Source of the DNA: JAEUPI01 sp044222685
Lineage (GTDB): Bacteria > Pseudomonadota > Gammaproteobacteria > Burkholderiales > Burkholderiaceae_C
NCBI GenBank assembly: GCA_044222685.1
Contig: JBGAMU010000004.1
Coordinates: forward strand, 33,653-97,652
Direction of reading: 5' to 3'
DNA: 64,000 nt
Part shown: piece after piece, positions 1-8,662 of the stretch
Position numbering within the stretch: the stretch's first letter is position 1
How the letters are laid out: each line of letters opens with the position of its first letter
The notes under the pieces: model-generated
What the model saw: the letters and a program-made list of their open reading frames with translations, nothing else
What the model was told of the DNA's origin: nothing
The model's database searches: none
Translations under genes and position numbers: made by a program

Positions 1-2
1 CC

Positions 3-320
3 GCGGCGCGGGCGCGCGACCAGGGCGAGCGCTTCCCGCTGTGCCGTCCGCAGGCACTGACCGCGGCGTTCGAGGGCGTCGGCCTGCGGCAGGTGACGAC
101 GTCGGCGATCGAGATCGTGCTTCGATTTGCCGACTTCGACGACTACTGGCAACCCTTCCTCGGCGGCCAGGGGCCCGCACCGGCGCATGCGATGAGCCTC
201 GACGAGGCGAGCCGCGAGCGGCTGCGCGAATCGCTGCGTGCGTCGCTGCCGCGGCAGGCCGACGGTTCGCTGCAGCTGGCGGCACGCGCCTGGACGGCAC
301 GCGGCACCGTGGCGAGCTGA
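3..320 (+). CDS. SAM-dependent methyltransferase, C-terminal part (5' end outside window)
   Basis: Open from the first full codon to the TGA at 318-320, so only the last 105 residues are present and the SAM-binding motifs lie upstream of the window. The visible part has the tail typical of class I (Methyltransf_11-like) enzymes of beta-proteobacteria: a segment around FDDYWQPFLGGQGPAP, then a helical stretch of Arg/Glu-rich residues and a final strand reading LAARAWTARG. Substrate cannot be told. The family call rests on this C-terminal pattern alone. The gene converges on the amidohydrolase gene, with a 30-base gap. Confidence 0.7.
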   Translation, partial: AARARDQGERFPLCRPQALTAAFEGVGLRQVTTSAIEIVLRFADFDDYWQPFLGGQGPAPAHAMSLDEASRERLRESLRASLPRQADGSLQLAARAWTARGTVAS

Positions 321-350
321 CAGGAGCCTTCAACGGGCGCGCTCACGCCC

Positions 351-1943
351 TCAGCGGAACAGGTCCTGCGCAATGCCCGCTGCGCTGAACAGATAGTCGC
401 GCGAGTCCTCCAGCTGCCGGCGCAGCCGCGACAGGTTGACGTCGAGCATGCGGCCCTTCCACTTGCGCACCTTGCCGGCGACGATGACCGTCTCGACGTT
501 GCTGCGCTCCATCAGCGACACCACGGCGCCCGGCACGTTGTTGAGCGGCGCCACGTTGATCGCCTCGGCGTCGAGGATGATGATGTCGGCCTCCTTGCCT
601 GGCGTGAGCGTGCCCACCTTGTGGTCCAGGCGCAGGCCCTTGGCGCCATTGATCGTGGCGTAGCGCAGCACGTCGCGCGTGGTCAGCAGCGGCGGCAGCG
701 TCGGCGCGGGCGTCGGCCACTGGGTCGGCGCCTCGAGCTGGCCCTGCTCGAGGATCATCTGGTTGACTAGCGCGCGCTGCACGTTCATCGTCGAACGCAT
801 CTGGGTGAAGAAGTCGGCCGTCAGCGTGCACTCGACGTCGCTGCTCAGCGACGGCTCCAGGCCGAGGCTCTGCATCTTCAGGATCGGCGGCATGCCATGG
901 CGCATGTTCATCTCGATCGGCACTGCGAGCGAGACGTGCGCACCGGCCTCCTTGACCTTCTGCCAGCCGAGGTCGGACATGCCGGTCATGTGGACAAACA
1001 GGTTGTCGGGCCCGAGCCCGAGCGTGCCGCTGTCGCCGCCCTGCCCCTTGGCCAGCAGGTCGAAGGTGGGCCGGATGTTGAACGGCGACAGCACGTGCGC
1101 CGCCACCTGCAGGCCGAGGTCGCGGCCGATCTTCCAGGCCTTCTCGTAGGCCGGCAGATAGACCTCGCCGCCCATGATCATCGTCATCAGCTGGTCGTTC
1201 GACGAGAACCACTGCTTCTTGATGCGCACGGCGTCGTCGGGATACTTGTTGCCCGGGTTGGTGCCGAGGATCGCGGCGCCCGCACTCTCGAAGTAGCCGA
1301 ACACCGCGCGGCGCTCGGAGTCCCGGATGCCCTGGATGGCGGCGTCGGAATGCTGCGGCGAATGGTGGATCTGCGAGATGTCGTGCACCGTCGTCACGCC
1401 GGCGTCGAGCTGGCTCAGCGAGCCGAACAGCTGGTTGATGTACACGTCCTGCGGGCGGTACTTGGGCGCGAAGGTCAGCAGGATGAACTCGAAGTAAGTG
1501 GTGCTGCCGCTGCGCGAGCCGGAGCCGTCGTTGATCAGCACGCCGTCGGCGAGAAAGCTGCGCAGCGCGGTCTCGAACAGGTGGTGGTGGGTGTCGATGA
1601 AGCCGGGCATCACGATGCGGCCGCGCGCATCGATCTCGGCCGCGCCGCCGGCATGCAGGCCGCGGCCGATGGCGACGATCTTGCGGCCCTCGACCAGCAC
1701 GTCGGCCTGTGGGAAGTCGCCCACCTTGGGGTCCATCGACATCACCGCGCCGCCGCGGATCACGTAACGCCGGCCGCGCTCGCCGCTGCCATGGGGCTCG
1801 CGTTCGTCGTGGGCAGACGCCGGGCGTGGCGCGAACAGGCCGAGGCCCGATGCGGCCACGCCGCCCGCTGCAGCCGTCTTCAGAAAGTGGCGCCGCGAAC
1901 CGGAATGGTCCTGCGGCAAGCCTGCATCACAGAGCTTGCACAT
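351..1943 (-). CDS. Tat-exported amidohydrolase family protein
   Basis: 530 residues. The N-terminus has a twin-arginine signal (SRRHFLKTAAAGG, about residues 16-28) followed by a hydrophobic stretch and APRPASA, so the enzyme is predicted to be exported folded to the periplasm. The mature part is a metal-dependent amidohydrolase of the TrzA/SsnA/cytosine-deaminase superfamily. It has an N-terminal beta-sandwich, the metal-binding GFIDTHHHLFE strand, later histidines (HVLSPF, FVHMTG) and an Asp-containing SSDVECT strand near the C-terminal end of the barrel. The start is supported by AGGAGG seven bases upstream of the ATG. Such enzymes hydrolyse C-N or C-Cl bonds of ring compounds. Export is unusual for the family. 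The substrate is unknown. Confidence 0.85.
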   Translation of the reverse strand: MCKLCDAGLPQDHSGSRRHFLKTAAAGGVAASGLGLFAPRPASAHDEREPHGSGERGRRYVIRGGAVMSMDPKVGDFPQADVLVEGRKIVAIGRGLHAGGAAEIDARGRIVMPGFIDTHHHLFETALRSFLADGVLINDGSGSRSGSTTYFEFILLTFAPKYRPQDVYINQLFGSLSQLDAGVTTVHDISQIHHSPQHSDAAIQGIRDSERRAVFGYFESAGAAILGTNPGNKYPDDAVRIKKQWFSSNDQLMTMIMGGEVYLPAYEKAWKIGRDLGLQVAAHVLSPFNIRPTFDLLAKGQGGDSGTLGLGPDNLFVHMTGMSDLGWQKVKEAGAHVSLAVPIEMNMRHGMPPILKMQSLGLEPSLSSDVECTLTADFFTQMRSTMNVQRALVNQMILEQGQLEAPTQWPTPAPTLPPLLTTRDVLRYATINGAKGLRLDHKVGTLTPGKEADIIILDAEAINVAPLNNVPGAVVSLMERSNVETVIVAGKVRKWKGRMLDVNLSRLRRQLEDSRDYLFSAAGIAQDLFR

Positions 1944-2130
1944 GTGGTTGCCTCCTAGTTTTCTTGCCGCTTGCAGCGGTCCGACGACCTGCGCGCAAGT
2001 GGAGCCGTAGGCTGCGCCCGACGCGCGGCTTCGGCATCCGGGCTAACCCGCGAAACGCGGACCCGGCCGCGAACAGGAAGACGCCGCGCGCGTCGCGGGC
2101 AGAATGACCGAGTCGATACGAGGCCACTCC

Positions 2131-2922
2131 ATGAACGACAACGCATCCCGAGCCGGTGCTGCCCTGCCTGAGCTGCACGGCCGCATCGCCATCGTCACCG
2201 GCGGCGCCAAGGGCATCGGCTGGGCGACCGTGCAGGCGCTCGTGCAAGCCGGTGCAGTGCCGGTGCTGATCGACCGCGATGCGCCAGCGCTGGCACGCGC
2301 CGGCGCGGCGCTGGCGGCGCGGGGTGTCGACTTCATGGTCGAGCCGGTCGACATCACCGACGAGGCCGCGGTGAATGCCGCGTTCGGTCGCATCGCCGAA
2401 CGCTTCGGCCGCGCGGACATCCTGGTCAACAACGCCGGCATCGGCCGGCGGCGGCCGACGGTGGAGCTCTCCGCGGCCGACTGGCAGGCGGTGGTCGACG
2501 TCAACCTGACCGCCGTGTTCTTCTGCTCGCGCGCAGCCGCGCGCCTGATGCTGCCGGCGCGCCGCGGCGCGATCGTCAACGTGGCATCGATGATGGGCCT
2601 GTCGGGTGGCGGCCTGTATCCCAACGCGTCGTATCACGCCACCAAGGGCGCCGTCGTCAACCTGACGCGCGCGTGGGCAATCGAGTGGGCCGGCCACGGT
2701 GTCCGCGTGAATGCCGTGGCGCCGACCTGGGTGCGCACCGAGCTCACGCAGGCGCTGCTCGGCGACCCGGCGCTGATGAAGCGCATCGAAGACGTGACGC
2801 CGCTGCGTTGTCTGGCCGAGCCGGCCGACGTGGCCGATGCGATCGTCTTCCTCGCCTGCGACCGCGCCCGCATGATCACCGGGCACACGCTGCCGGTCGA
2901 CGGCGGCTTCCTGGCCCAATAG
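2131..2922 (+). CDS. Short-chain dehydrogenase/reductase (SDR) family oxidoreductase
   Basis: 263 residues, normal for a classical SDR. The nucleotide-binding TGGAKGIG is at residues 23-30, NNAGIG follows strand 4, and the catalytic Tyr168/Lys172 pair (YHATK) is present. The C-terminus ends in the usual GHTLPVDGGF strand. An upstream ATG at 2104 is in frame, but the one at 2131 has GAGG seven bases before it and places the Rossmann fold at the normal distance. It is transcribed divergently from the amidohydrolase, suggesting but not proving a shared function. It probably oxidises or reduces an alcohol/ketone with NAD(P). The substrate is not predictable. Confidence 0.88.
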   Translation: MNDNASRAGAALPELHGRIAIVTGGAKGIGWATVQALVQAGAVPVLIDRDAPALARAGAALAARGVDFMVEPVDITDEAAVNAAFGRIAERFGRADILVNNAGIGRRRPTVELSAADWQAVVDVNLTAVFFCSRAAARLMLPARRGAIVNVASMMGLSGGGLYPNASYHATKGAVVNLTRAWAIEWAGHGVRVNAVAPTWVRTELTQALLGDPALMKRIEDVTPLRCLAEPADVADAIVFLACDRARMITGHTLPVDGGFLAQ

Positions 2923-3029
2923 CGCTGCTTTTCGGCGGCAGTTCGTCGGCACAAGGCCCTCAAGCTGGCTGGCCGCCGGCCGAAGACACGGTTTGCGCCC
3001 ACACCGCGCGCGCGCTCGCGCGCCGCCGC

Positions 3030-3725
3030 ATGACCGACGAACGCCGCAATCACTATCGCGTGCTCTACGTCCAGCCCGAGGCGCCGGCCGAGGTGATCAA
3101 GGCCGCCTATCGCGCACTGATGTCGACGCTGCGCGCGCACCCCGACCTGGGCGGCGACCCCGAGACCGCGGCGCGGCTCAATGCCGCCTGGCACGTGCTG
3201 GGGGACCCCGAGGCGCGCCGCCGCTACGACCTGACGCTGCGGCGCACGCCGCGCGGCAAGGCTGCCGCGGCCGTCGCCCCCGCCACCTGGCGCACCGATC
3301 GGCGTTGCCCGTTCTGCCACATGCCGTTTGCCGGCGACGCCGCGGCCGGCCTGCGCTGCTCGCGCTGCGACAGCCCGCTCGGCCCGGCGCCGAGCGGCGA
3401 CCGTGTCGGCGGCAGCGAGCTGGTGGGCCGCCGCCGCGGCGAGCGCTTCACGCGCAACGCGATGGTGTGCCTGCGCCTTCCGGGGCAGGCGCGCGAACAC
3501 ACGGCGCGGCTGCGCGACGTGTCGCTCACCGGACTGTCGCTACTGTGCACGCTGGCGCTGCCACGCGGCACCGCGCTGCGCGTGATGGCGCCGCAGTTCG
3601 ACACCGTGGCCACCGTGGTCGGTTGTCGCGCCGCCGCGGGCGGGCAGCACAGCGTGCACGCGCGCCTGCTGACGCTCGAGCTGCTCAGGAGCGGCCGCGG
3701 CGTCTACATCGACGTCGCGGCGTAG
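3030..3725 (+). CDS. J-domain / zinc-ribbon / PilZ fusion protein
   Basis: 231 residues in three parts. Residues 7-72 form a J domain with the HPD motif at 37-39, which stimulates DnaK ATPase in known J proteins. Residues 93-113 hold two CxxC pairs (CPFC and CSRC), a small zinc ribbon. Residues 134-231 look like a PilZ domain: RxxxR at 135-139 and DVSLTG at 163-168, the two motifs that bind cyclic di-GMP. An in-frame reading from further upstream overlaps the SDR gene in another frame and is rejected. The ATG at 3030 immediately precedes the J domain. The inferred role is a c-di-GMP-responsive DnaK co-chaperone. No partner is visible next to it. Confidence 0.8.
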   Translation: MTDERRNHYRVLYVQPEAPAEVIKAAYRALMSTLRAHPDLGGDPETAARLNAAWHVLGDPEARRRYDLTLRRTPRGKAAAAVAPATWRTDRRCPFCHMPFAGDAAAGLRCSRCDSPLGPAPSGDRVGGSELVGRRRGERFTRNAMVCLRLPGQAREHTARLRDVSLTGLSLLCTLALPRGTALRVMAPQFDTVATVVGCRAAAGGQHSVHARLLTLELLRSGRGVYIDVAA

Positions 3726-3770
3726 GCGTCATCCGCACGCGGCGCCGCGGCACCGACCGGCGCGGCCCGC

Positions 3771-4424
3771 TCAGGTCCCCGTCCAGGTGAAGTTGGGGAT
3801 CGACGGCAACTGCGAGCCGATCTGGATCGTGATGAGGCGGTGCGACTTGAGCTCGATCGCCGCCGGATCGCCGTCGTAGCGCGTCACGACGCCGTTGTCG
3901 GTCACGTAGAACACGATCGGCAGGCCGGTGATGCCGCCGACGTTGTCGCGCGCCAGCGGCTGGCCCCAGATCTTGAAGAAGCTGCCGAGCGCGTAGTTCA
4001 CCGGCGCCGGCGCTTCGACGTGCAGCCGGCCGGCCTTGTCGTGGTTGTGGATCTGGTAGAAGCAGCCGGGCGTGCCGCCGCTGGCGGCGATCTGGCCGAG
4101 CTGGCTGGGGATCGACAGCAGCTGTCCGTTCAACACGATCGCCAGGTGGCTGTGGATGTGGAACGTCTCGTCCATCTGCCGGCATGGAACGCCGTCGATG
4201 GTCTCGCCCTTGCCGCCGTTGACGGCGCTGTTGTCGCCCCAGTAGTCGATGCCCACCGGCGCCGCGGTACCCGAGATGTCGAGCGCCGTCTGCGAAAGCG
4301 GCGGCACGGGCGCTGGCGCAGCGGGTGCCGGCGAATCGCCGCCTCCGCCGCCGCAGCTCGCCACGGCCGCGCACAAGAACAGCGGTACGAGCAACCTGGC
4401 ATTCATGTTCGCGGTAGGTGTCAT
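3771..4424 (-). CDS. Exported lipoprotein with conserved His motifs, function unknown
   Basis: 217 residues. A lipoprotein signal (LFLCAAVASC, modified Cys about 24) is followed by a Gly/Pro/Ala linker and one folded domain. The domain carries a FHIHSHL motif, a NGQLLSIPSQLG strand-turn, QIHNHD, LHVE and a GSFFKIWG segment; these recur in a family of uncharacterised secreted proteins. The clustered histidines suggest metal binding (inference). Start: the ATG at 4424 has AGGAGG five bases upstream. The stop codon of the preceding membrane-protein gene overlaps this ATG (ATGA), so the two are translationally coupled and probably work together in the cell envelope. Confidence 0.75.
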   Translation of the reverse strand: MTPTANMNARLLVPLFLCAAVASCGGGGGDSPAPAAPAPVPPLSQTALDISGTAAPVGIDYWGDNSAVNGGKGETIDGVPCRQMDETFHIHSHLAIVLNGQLLSIPSQLGQIAASGGTPGCFYQIHNHDKAGRLHVEAPAPVNYALGSFFKIWGQPLARDNVGGITGLPIVFYVTDNGVVTRYDGDPAAIELKSHRLITIQIGSQLPSIPNFTWTGT

Positions 4425-5047
4425 GGCGACCTCCTGGGGATGATGGTGAAGAACGTTGGAAACCGGCGTGGCACGCCGCGGGTGATGGACCGCATCAACA
4501 TCGCGACCGCGCCGATGAGGCTCAGGCCCGCCAGGGCGGGTGCCACCAGGCGTTCGGCCCACAACGACAGGCTCCACTGGCTGATGGCCTGCCACCACAG
4601 GCGCGGTGACTCGGACACCCACAGCAGCCGATAGGCATCGGCGCGCGGTTCGTGGACGTTGACGTAGACGATGACGGCGGCGATCACGCCCAACGGTGCG
4701 AGGCGCCAGCCCGCGGCCAGCGCCGCCACCGCGGCCGCCACCAGCAACAGATGCAGCACCTCGACCGCCCACTGCCGCGTCGCCGCCGGTTGGAATGGTG
4801 CCGCGGACGCGACGCGCAGCACGTCGGTCTCGGTGCGGGTCGACGCGTCGACGCGCGGCAACGCCGGGGACCATTGATCCGGCAACACCGGTGTGCGCTG
4901 GCCGGCACGGCAGACGCCGGCCTCGGCCACCGCCAGCGCGCGCTCCTGCGGCAGCACGGCCAGCCGGCTGGCCGGCAATGCCCAGACGAGCAGCAGGGCG
5001 AACGCAGCCAATGCCCGGGCGAGCGGGCTCGATTTGATGTGGTCCAT
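4421..5047 (-). CDS. Integral membrane protein, function unknown
   Basis: 208 residues. One N-terminal membrane segment (LARALAAFALLLVWALP) comes first. A periplasmic-looking region of about 70 residues containing a lone Cys follows. Then come about three further hydrophobic helices (HLLLVAAAVAALAAG, LGVIAAVIVYVNV, LVAPALAGLSLIGAVAML) and a basic tail. The gene ends in a four-base overlap with the downstream lipoprotein gene. I do not recognise a named family. The start at 5047 lacks a good Shine-Dalgarno, but the longer in-frame reading adds only a low-complexity Arg-rich stretch. It probably anchors or partners the lipoprotein. Confidence 0.65.
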   Translation of the reverse strand: MDHIKSSPLARALAAFALLLVWALPASRLAVLPQERALAVAEAGVCRAGQRTPVLPDQWSPALPRVDASTRTETDVLRVASAAPFQPAATRQWAVEVLHLLLVAAAVAALAAGWRLAPLGVIAAVIVYVNVHEPRADAYRLLWVSESPRLWWQAISQWSLSLWAERLVAPALAGLSLIGAVAMLMRSITRGVPRRFPTFFTIIPRRSP

Positions 5048-5129
5048 CGCTAAGAGGCGAAGCGACGGCAAGCGGCGTGCCGGCTGCTCCCGCCGGCCAC
5101 CCATTTCGGGCCTGCAGGCCTATCGCGCG

Positions 5130-5753
5130 TTACGGCGCGCGAGGGCGCCAGTCCGCCGCCGCATCGACGCAGAACGCAGCCACCTGTGCCAGCGCACGCG
5201 CCACCGCCGCGTTGGCCGCGCGAACGCCGCCCGGCGCGTCGTCGGACGGTGCGTCCTGCGACACCTCGACGTAGCGCGTGGCCAGCACGCGCCGCGCGGC
5301 CACGTCGAGCAACTGGACGCGCAGCGTGATCTCCGCCCGGCTCGGCCGTGACTGAAAGCTTTGCCGCAGGCTGACGATCTCGGTGTCCAGGCGCAGATCG
5401 GCGCGCAGGCCCGACGGCGTCGGCACCACCGCGCGAAAGCTGCCCGCGTCTTCGAGCGTACGCGTCAGCAGCGGCGCCAGCATGCGCGCCGGCGTGTCGA
5501 TCCAGCGGTGGGTGGCGTAGTGGTCCACGGTGTGCTCGGCCTGAAGGTAGACCATCGCCGCCGAATCGGCCCCGGGTGCGGCGCGGGGTGCGCCCACCTC
5601 GAGCACCAGGTCGCGCCGGGCAGGCGCCGCCACCGCGGGCCGGGCATCCAGCACATGCCGTGTCGGTTCGTCGGCCGCACCCGCCGGCCACAGGCTGCAG
5701 CCCGCGAGCAGCAGCGGCGCCATCGTCAGCAGGAGAGCCATGAGCCGTTGCAT
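5130..5753 (-). CDS. ABC-type transport auxiliary lipoprotein (PqiC-like)
   Basis: 207 residues. The lipobox LLLAGC puts the lipidated Cys at about 19. The domain that follows matches the PqiC/LptE-like auxiliary lipoprotein family of Mce systems: a first strand RHVLDARPA, a YLQAEHTVDHYATHRWIDTPARML segment split by short turns, and a final alpha/beta part with VARALAQVAAF. It is the last gene of the Mce operon, four bases after the Mce protein gene. The known role of the family is to sit on the inner face of the outer membrane and receive or pass lipids from the Mce channel. Confidence 0.8.
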   Translation of the reverse strand: MQRLMALLLTMAPLLLAGCSLWPAGAADEPTRHVLDARPAVAAPARRDLVLEVGAPRAAPGADSAAMVYLQAEHTVDHYATHRWIDTPARMLAPLLTRTLEDAGSFRAVVPTPSGLRADLRLDTEIVSLRQSFQSRPSRAEITLRVQLLDVAARRVLATRYVEVSQDAPSDDAPGGVRAANAAVARALAQVAAFCVDAAADWRPRAP

Positions 5754-5757
5754 CTTT

Positions 5758-6726
5758 TCACTCCCCCGGCCCGCGCCGGGGCGGCCGCCGGCCCTGCAGC
5801 AGCACTCCGGGGTTGCGTTCGACTTCGTCGACCACGCGGTGCAGGGTGGCGGTCAGCCCGCGCAGCTCGACGACGAGTTCACGCGCCTCGGGCAGCGCCG
5901 TGCCGGTGAACTGCGCCACGTCGGCGCGCGAGCCGTCGAGCGTGCCGCGCGCACTGTCGAGCGCACCCTGGGCGCTGATCAGCGTGTCGCGTGCACCGGC
6001 ACTGGCCTGCGAAACGTCGGTCGCCATGCGCTCCAGCGCGTCGGCGGCGCGATCGAAGCGCTGCACCATCTGCGGCAGCTGGGCGCTGACGCGCGCGGTC
6101 TGCTCCATCGTGCGTGCGCTGTTCGCCAACGTGGCGTCGATCGCCGCCGAGCGGCCGGCGAGCGTGTGCGACAGGATCGACAGGTCGTTCAGCGTCGAAC
6201 GCAGCGCGCGGCGGTTCGGTTCGTCGAGCACCGCGTTGAGGTTGTCCACCGCACGCGCCAGATTGGCCATCAGCACCGGCGCGGCGGTCTCCAGCCGCTC
6301 AATCAGCGACGGCCCTGAGGCGATGACAGGCACCTCCTGCCCCGCCGCCGCCTGCAGCGGCGGCGAATCCTTGAGCCCGCCGCGCAGCTCGACGAATCCG
6401 ATGCCGGTGAGGCCCTGCGTCTGCAGCGTGGCCACCGTGTCGGTCTTCACCGGCGTGCCGCGCTCGATGTCGAGCACCACCCTCACCTGTTCCACGTTGC
6501 CCGGCGCCAGCATGATGCGGCGCACGCGGCCGACGTCGACGCCGCGGTAACGCACGGCGGCGTTCAGGTTGAGGCCGGCGACCGACTCGGTCATGTAGGT
6601 CTCGTAGGTGTCGTAGGTCTTGCGCTGGTAGCTGCCGCTGGCCAGCCACAGGCCGCCGCCGATCAGTGCCACCAGCAGCACGATCACGAAGGCGCCCACC
6701 ACCGACAGGTTCACCTTGTCTTCCAT
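5758..6726 (-). CDS. MlaD/Mce domain protein, periplasmic lipid-binding subunit
   Basis: 322 residues. A single N-terminal membrane anchor (VGAFVIVLLVALIGGGLWL) is followed by an Mce domain at about 40-120. Diagnostic segments are VRYRGVDVGRV and the QTQGLTGIGFVEL loop, which lines the hydrophobic channel in known Mce rings. The C-terminal 180 residues are helical and probably form a coiled coil, as in PqiB/YebT-like or single-Mce proteins that span the periplasm. The ATG at 6726 overlaps the end of the ATPase gene by 16 bases. It pairs with the ATPase, permease and PqiC-like lipoprotein encoded beside it. Confidence 0.88.
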   Translation of the reverse strand: MEDKVNLSVVGAFVIVLLVALIGGGLWLASGSYQRKTYDTYETYMTESVAGLNLNAAVRYRGVDVGRVRRIMLAPGNVEQVRVVLDIERGTPVKTDTVATLQTQGLTGIGFVELRGGLKDSPPLQAAAGQEVPVIASGPSLIERLETAAPVLMANLARAVDNLNAVLDEPNRRALRSTLNDLSILSHTLAGRSAAIDATLANSARTMEQTARVSAQLPQMVQRFDRAADALERMATDVSQASAGARDTLISAQGALDSARGTLDGSRADVAQFTGTALPEARELVVELRGLTATLHRVVDEVERNPGVLLQGRRPPRRGPGE

Positions 6727-7505
6727 GCCTGCTCCAATGCGGCCCGCCCGCGCGGCCCGTGAAAGTACTGCCGCACCACCGCGTCGTCGCTGTGCGACAG
6801 CTCGGCCATCGTGCCGAGGCCGACGATACGCCCCTGGCCGAGCACGGCCACGCGATGCGCGGTGTGCCACAGCAGGTCGAGGTCGTGCGTGACCATCATG
6901 ATCGTCAGGTTCAGGCCCTCGCTGAGGTTGCTCACCAGCTCGTCGATGCCGCTGGCCGACAGCGGATCGAGCCCCGCGGTGGGTTCGTCGAGAAACAGCA
7001 GTTCCGGGTCGAGCGCCAGCGCACGCGCCAGCGCCGCGCGTTTGCGCATGCCGCCCGACAGCTCGCTCGGGTACTTGGCGCCGGCGTCGGGCGGCAGCCC
7101 CGTGAGCGCGATCTTCACCGCTGCCAGCTCGTGGATCAGCGACGGCGGCAACGCCGTGTGCTCGGCCAGCACCATGCCCACGTTCTCGGCCACCGTGAGC
7201 GACGAGAACAGCGCGCCGCGCTCGAACATCACGCCCCAGCGCCGGCGCAGCGGCAGAGCCTGCGCGTCGGCGAGACCCACCACCTCCTGCCCGAACACGC
7301 GGATCGAGCCGGCCGACGGCTGCTGCAGCGCGATGATCTCGCGCAGCAGCGTGCTCTTGCCAGAACCGCTGCCGCCGACCAGCGCGAACACCTCGCCGGA
7401 GCGCACGGCGAGGTCCACGCCGTCGTGCACCACCGAACGGCCGAAGCGCGTGTGCACGCCACGCACGTCGATCACGCCGTCGGTGGCAGCAACGGCCGCG
7501 GTCAT
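6711..7505 (-). CDS. ABC transporter ATP-binding protein of the Mce/Mla system
   Basis: 264 residues, a complete nucleotide-binding domain. It has Walker A GGSGSGKST, a Q-loop region in GVMFERGALFSSLTV, the signature LSGGM, Walker B LLFLDEPT and the switch histidine in VTHD. The GVMFE..ALFSSLTVAENV pattern is characteristic of MlaF/TTG2A-type ATPases. The start overlaps the permease stop by one base (TGATG), so coupling is tight. It powers lipid movement through the MlaE-like permease encoded just upstream. Confidence 0.9.
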   Translation of the reverse strand: MTAAVAATDGVIDVRGVHTRFGRSVVHDGVDLAVRSGEVFALVGGSGSGKSTLLREIIALQQPSAGSIRVFGQEVVGLADAQALPLRRRWGVMFERGALFSSLTVAENVGMVLAEHTALPPSLIHELAAVKIALTGLPPDAGAKYPSELSGGMRKRAALARALALDPELLFLDEPTAGLDPLSASGIDELVSNLSEGLNLTIMMVTHDLDLLWHTAHRVAVLGQGRIVGLGTMAELSHSDDAVVRQYFHGPRGRAALEQAWKTR

Positions 7506-8638
7506 CACAGGTCCAGCCACAGGAAGACGATCGAGAACAGCGCGTCGGTCACGATGACGAGGAAGATGGCCTGCACCACGCTGATGGTGGTCTGCGCGCC
7601 CACGCTGTCGGCGCTGCCGCCGACCTGGAAGCCGCGGTAGCAGCCGACCAGCGCGACGATCAGCGCGAACACCGGCGCCTTGGCCAGGCCAGTCCAGTAC
7701 GACGAGAGCTGGATCGCCTCGTCGAGCCGGTCGACGAAGGCGTCGAAGCCGACACCGAGCTTCAGCTTGGCCATCACCATGCCGCCGAGCACGCCGGTGA
7801 CGTCCGTGTACACGGTGAGCAGCGGCATCACGATCAGCAGCGCGATCACCTTCGGGATCACCAGCAGGTCCTGCGCGCCGACGCCGATGGTCCGCAGCGC
7901 GTCGATCTCCTCGGTCACCTTCATGGTGCCGATCTGCGCCGTGTAGGCCGAGCCCGAACGCCCGGCGATGATGATCGCGGTGAGCAGCGGCGACAGCTCG
8001 CGCAGCATCGACAACGCCACCAGGTCGACCACGAAGATGTTGGCGCCGAAGCGCTGCAACTGGTCCGCGCCCTGGTAGGCGATCACGATGCCCATCAGGA
8101 ACGACAGCAGCCCGGTGATCGGCAGTGCGTCGACACCGGCGATCTGCACGTTGCGCAGGATCGGCCGCCAGCGCAGGCGCTTCGGGTGGCGCAATGCCGC
8201 CAGCAACGCGAGCGCACTCTCGCCCACGAACGCCAGGTAGTCCCACAAGCCGGCCAGCGCGGCCGTCGCCCGTCGGCCCACGCGCTCGAGCGGCGGCGCC
8301 GCCGGCACCGCCGGCGGCGGCAGCGCCACGTGGCGGGCCGCTAGCAGCTGCAGCAGCGCGGCGAACTCGGTCTTGAAGCCGGTCAGCCGCACCGCGCGGC
8401 CGCGCGCCGTGTGCCGCGCCGCGGTGCGATGGAGCAGCCAGGCGCCGGCGGTGTCGAGCGCGGTGAGCCCGGCGCCGTCGATCACCAGTTCGCCCGCAGG
8501 CCACGGCACGCCATCGAGCCGGCGCTCCAGATCGGCGATCGTCTGCACCGACCACACGCCGGTGCAGCGCAACGCGCTCGATGCGGCGGCCGTGCCGTCC
8601 GGCGCGGCCGCGAGCTCCACGCCGGAGTCGGGCGCCAT
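7505..8638 (-). CDS. MlaE-family permease with N-terminal STAS domain
   Basis: 377 residues. Residues 15-110 form a STAS-like domain (VIDGAGLTALDTAGAWLL), the part supplied by a separate MlaB protein in E. coli. Residues 130-377 are the MlaE permease, with the family hallmarks RELSPLLTAIIIAGRSGSA and the coupling region MKVTEEIDALRTIG, plus five to six membrane helices ending in FSIVFLWLDL. STAS-permease fusions are known in other proteobacteria. The fusion means no separate mlaB is needed. The gene lies between the cytochrome lipoprotein and ATPase genes in the same operon. Confidence 0.9.
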   Translation of the reverse strand: MAPDSGVELAAAPDGTAAASSALRCTGVWSVQTIADLERRLDGVPWPAGELVIDGAGLTALDTAGAWLLHRTAARHTARGRAVRLTGFKTEFAALLQLLAARHVALPPPAVPAAPPLERVGRRATAALAGLWDYLAFVGESALALLAALRHPKRLRWRPILRNVQIAGVDALPITGLLSFLMGIVIAYQGADQLQRFGANIFVVDLVALSMLRELSPLLTAIIIAGRSGSAYTAQIGTMKVTEEIDALRTIGVGAQDLLVIPKVIALLIVMPLLTVYTDVTGVLGGMVMAKLKLGVGFDAFVDRLDEAIQLSSYWTGLAKAPVFALIVALVGCYRGFQVGGSADSVGAQTTISVVQAIFLVIVTDALFSIVFLWLDL

Positions 8639-8662
8639 GTCGGCTGCTGCGTCTGCTGCGGC

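Noticed and set aside
2104..2130. Nine-residue N-terminal extension of the SDR gene
   Set aside because: ATG 2131 has GAGG at a proper distance; the extension has no ribosome site or homology.
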